A program made the position numbers and the translations under genes. Shown here piece by piece: positions 62,532 to 64,000 of a DNA stretch of 64,000 nucleotides. This stretch comes from Neisseriaceae bacterium (lineage in GTDB: Bacteria; Pseudomonadota; Gammaproteobacteria; Burkholderiales; Neisseriaceae), in NCBI GenBank assembly GCA_017991555.1, contig JAGOQM010000008.1:1-64000 (forward strand), given 5' to 3'. Below the pieces are notes generated by a model. It was given only the letters and a program-made list of their open reading frames with translations. It made no database searches and was not told the DNA's origin. Position 1 is the first letter of the stretch. Every line of letters begins with the position of its first letter.

Positions 62532-63458
62532 TTATTGTGCATCAATAAATGCGGTTAAGTCTTCAGCCTTAACCAACGCAGTACACTTCACCTGATCGTT
62601 AATGCGCTTACACAAACCCGCCAATACTTTACCAGGACCACATTCTGCGGCCACGGTCACGCCTTCTTCGGCCAGAAGATTCACGGTGTCGGTCCACAAC
62701 ACGGGTGAATACAGCTGACGTACCAAAGCCGCCTTAATGTCGGCCGGAGCGTCAAAGCTGGCCACGTCGGCATTGTGAATCACCCGAATTTGAGGCGTGT
62801 GTACGGTCACGTCGGCCAACGCCGCCGCCAGTTTTTCTGAGGCGCCTTTTAAAAGGCTGCTGTGGGCGGGCACCGACACCGGCAGTGGCAAAGCACGCTT
62901 GGCGCCTTTTTCTTTCGCCAACGCCATCGCACGGTTCACCGCTTCGGTTTGGCCCGCAATCACCACTTGGCCAGTGGCGTTAAAGTTCACCGCTTCCACC
63001 ACATCGCCCTGAGCCGCTTCGGCACACACCGCTTTGACGTCGTCATCCGACAGGCCCAATACCGCCGCCATGGCGCCTTCGCCTACCGGCACTGCCGCCT
63101 GCATCAGCTCGGCACGCAAGCGCACCAGCTTCACCGCATCGGCAAAATCAAGGCTACCGGCCGCCACTAAAGCGGTGTATTCGCCCAGGCTATGACCCGC
63201 CATCACCGTTGGTGCTTTACCCCCGGCGGCCAAATAGGCGCGGTAGGTGGCCACACCGGCCACCAGCATCAACGGCTGAGTGTTCACGGTTTCATTAATC
63301 ACGGCAGCATCTTCGCCGTTCATCATCGCCCACAGGTCTTGGCCCAAAGCGGCAGACGCTTCGGCAAAAGTTTCCTTAACGACGGCAACGCCGTCAAAAC
63401 CAGACATCATATTGAGGCTCTGCGAGCCCTGTCCTGGAAAAAAGAAGGCCAAAGCCAT
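62532..63458 (-). CDS. fabD: Malonyl-CoA:ACP transacylase
   Basis: Loads malonate onto acyl carrier protein. 308 residues from MALAFFFPGQGSQSL. Active-site S90 in MAGHSLGEYTAL, R115 region LRAELMQAAVP and H near residue 200 (VPAHSSLLKG) are present. GGA lies 5 bases before this ATG. The next gene upstream is fabH, the next downstream fabG. Confidence 0.95.
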   Translation of the reverse strand: MALAFFFPGQGSQSLNMMSGFDGVAVVKETFAEASAALGQDLWAMMNGEDAAVINETVNTQPLMLVAGVATYRAYLAAGGKAPTVMAGHSLGEYTALVAAGSLDFADAVKLVRLRAELMQAAVPVGEGAMAAVLGLSDDDVKAVCAEAAQGDVVEAVNFNATGQVVIAGQTEAVNRAMALAKEKGAKRALPLPVSVPAHSSLLKGASEKLAAALADVTVHTPQIRVIHNADVASFDAPADIKAALVRQLYSPVLWTDTVNLLAEEGVTVAAECGPGKVLAGLCKRINDQVKCTALVKAEDLTAFIDAQ

Positions 63459-63508
63459 AGTCATCCTTTCGTGTGCTTGACGCCTAACCGTCAAAGCAAC
63501 TGCTAAAT

Positions 63509-63546
63509 ATAGACATAGGCTGCCCGAATACTCAGGCAGCCTATGA
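63509..63546 (-). terminator. Hairpin between fabH and fabD containing uptake-sequence-like motifs
   Basis: CATAGGCTGCC and GGCAGCCTATG form an 11-base-pair stem around a 10-base loop. No T-run follows. On the minus strand it contains AGGCTGCCTGAG, and on the plus strand AGGCTGCCCGAA. Each is one base from the Simonsiella-type DNA uptake sequence AGGCTGCCTGAA. It lies between fabH and fabD and may be a terminator, an attenuator or a remnant uptake sequence. Confidence 0.5.
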
Positions 63547-63556
63547 TTGTTTTCGA

Positions 63557-64000
63557 TTAATAACGAACCAACACCGCACCCCAGGCAAAACCACCACCAA
63601 TGCCTTCTAGCAATAGGTTGTGGCCACGCTGAATGCGGCCATCTTTGACGCCTCGATCGAGCGCCAGAGGAATCGACGCGGCAGAGGTGTTGCCGTGCTC
63701 GGCAACGGTCAAAATGACCTTGTCCATAGACAACCCTAGGTGGCGCGCCGTGCTTTCAATAATGCGTAGGTTGGCCTGATGTGGCACCACCCAGTCAACC
63801 GAGTCTGCGTCTAAGCCCGCCATGGTCAGCACTTCTTCACCAACCTTCGCCAAAGCTTTCACCGCAAATTTAAACACCGCCGGACCATCCATATACAAGA
63901 AAGGATCGCCCACCACGGTGCCATTAGCCACCACGCCTGGGGTTTGTAAAATGTGGTTATAACGGCCATCGGCCGCCAGCTTGGCGTGCATGATGCCAGG
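63557..64000 (-). CDS. fabH: 3-oxoacyl-ACP synthase III (partial, C-terminal part)
   Basis: Starts fatty acid chains by condensing acetyl-CoA with malonyl-ACP. Only the C-terminal 147 codons lie in the window; the frame runs open through position 64000. Visible: the His and Asn of the triad in WVVPHQANLR and AEHGNTSAASIP, and the end GGGFAWGAVLVRY. The N-terminal half with the nucleophilic Cys is outside. First gene of the fabH-fabD-fabG series here. Confidence 0.95.
   Translation of the reverse strand, partial: PGIMHAKLAADGRYNHILQTPGVVANGTVVGDPFLYMDGPAVFKFAVKALAKVGEEVLTMAGLDADSVDWVVPHQANLRIIESTARHLGLSMDKVILTVAEHGNTSAASIPLALDRGVKDGRIQRGHNLLLEGIGGGFAWGAVLVRY

Overview
The window looks like chromosomal DNA of a betaproteobacterium in or near the family Neisseriaceae. 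The best pointers are a 217-residue OmpA-type protein that closely resembles Neisseria RmpM, the rpsF-priB-rpsR-rplI operon with PriB, a CysB-type regulator, the MetX/MetW pair, and a Mg-type HemB without the zinc cysteines. Unlike typical Neisseria it also carries a polyhydroxyalkanoate synthase with a thiolase. I did not try to name a genus. By eye I found no tRNA, rRNA, tmRNA, SRP RNA, CRISPR array, prophage or intact insertion sequence.

Layout. 1-884: gene-poor, with two copies of an inverted-repeat-bounded intergenic element, a hairpin repeat and a terminator. 885-5029: a 2-oxoglutarate/Fe(II) oxygenase, a Cys/Met-metabolism PLP enzyme, a half-size EamA protein and an AtoE-type fatty-acid transporter. 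5075-5744: a decayed Rieske oxygenase pseudogene. 5943-11109: tldD, a nitrilase-family amidase and glnE. 11113-12392: two tandem DUF1775 (YcnI-like) periplasmic metal-binding proteins, one His-rich and preceded by a near-perfect Zur box. 12553-16160: rho, trxA, a DUF2788 protein, rnk and recR. 16238-21087: ybaB, dnaX, mltB and the rpsF-priB-rpsR-rplI operon. 21480-28369: nudB, an EEP-family enzyme, a UspA protein, and a LysR regulator next to a complete EmrAB/TolC-type efflux operon. 28439-31075: an MdfA-like pump, an ECF-type permease and a CoA-type Nudix enzyme. 31257-35408: phaC, thiolase and hemB. 35528-38573: comEC and the RmpM-like protein. 39103-43888: cysB-type regulator, truC, an RBBP9-like protein that has lost its nucleophile, xthA, pyrE and a LysR regulator. 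44050-48328: a coupled DUF485 / sodium:solute symporter / FAD-linked D-hydroxyacid dehydrogenase operon and ackA. 48521-54555: nitroreductase with divergent LysR, a YwqK/MORN-like protein, an aldehyde dehydrogenase, and htpG behind a sigma-32-type promoter. 54556-55319: a second gene-poor region with a third copy of the intergenic element. 55320-64000: metW-metX, a 59-residue membrane protein, three glycosyltransferases for a surface glycan, a SirB2-like protein, two tandem YhhY-like acetyltransferases, and fabG-fabD-fabH (the last cut by the window edge).

How the genes work together. The window is mainly housekeeping with metabolic modules: acetate and acetyl-CoA metabolism (ackA, thiolase, phaC, possibly atoE), fatty acid initiation (fabH-fabD-fabG), sulfur amino acids (metX, metW, the PLP enzyme, the CysB-type regulator), nitrogen control (glnE), drug export, and DNA uptake and repair (comEC, recR, xthA, priB). 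I see no multi-gene defence island or obviously undescribed enzymatic system. The most unusual material is the modular intergenic repeat, the probable Zur-controlled DUF1775 pair, the decayed Rieske gene, and the serine-less RBBP9-like protein.
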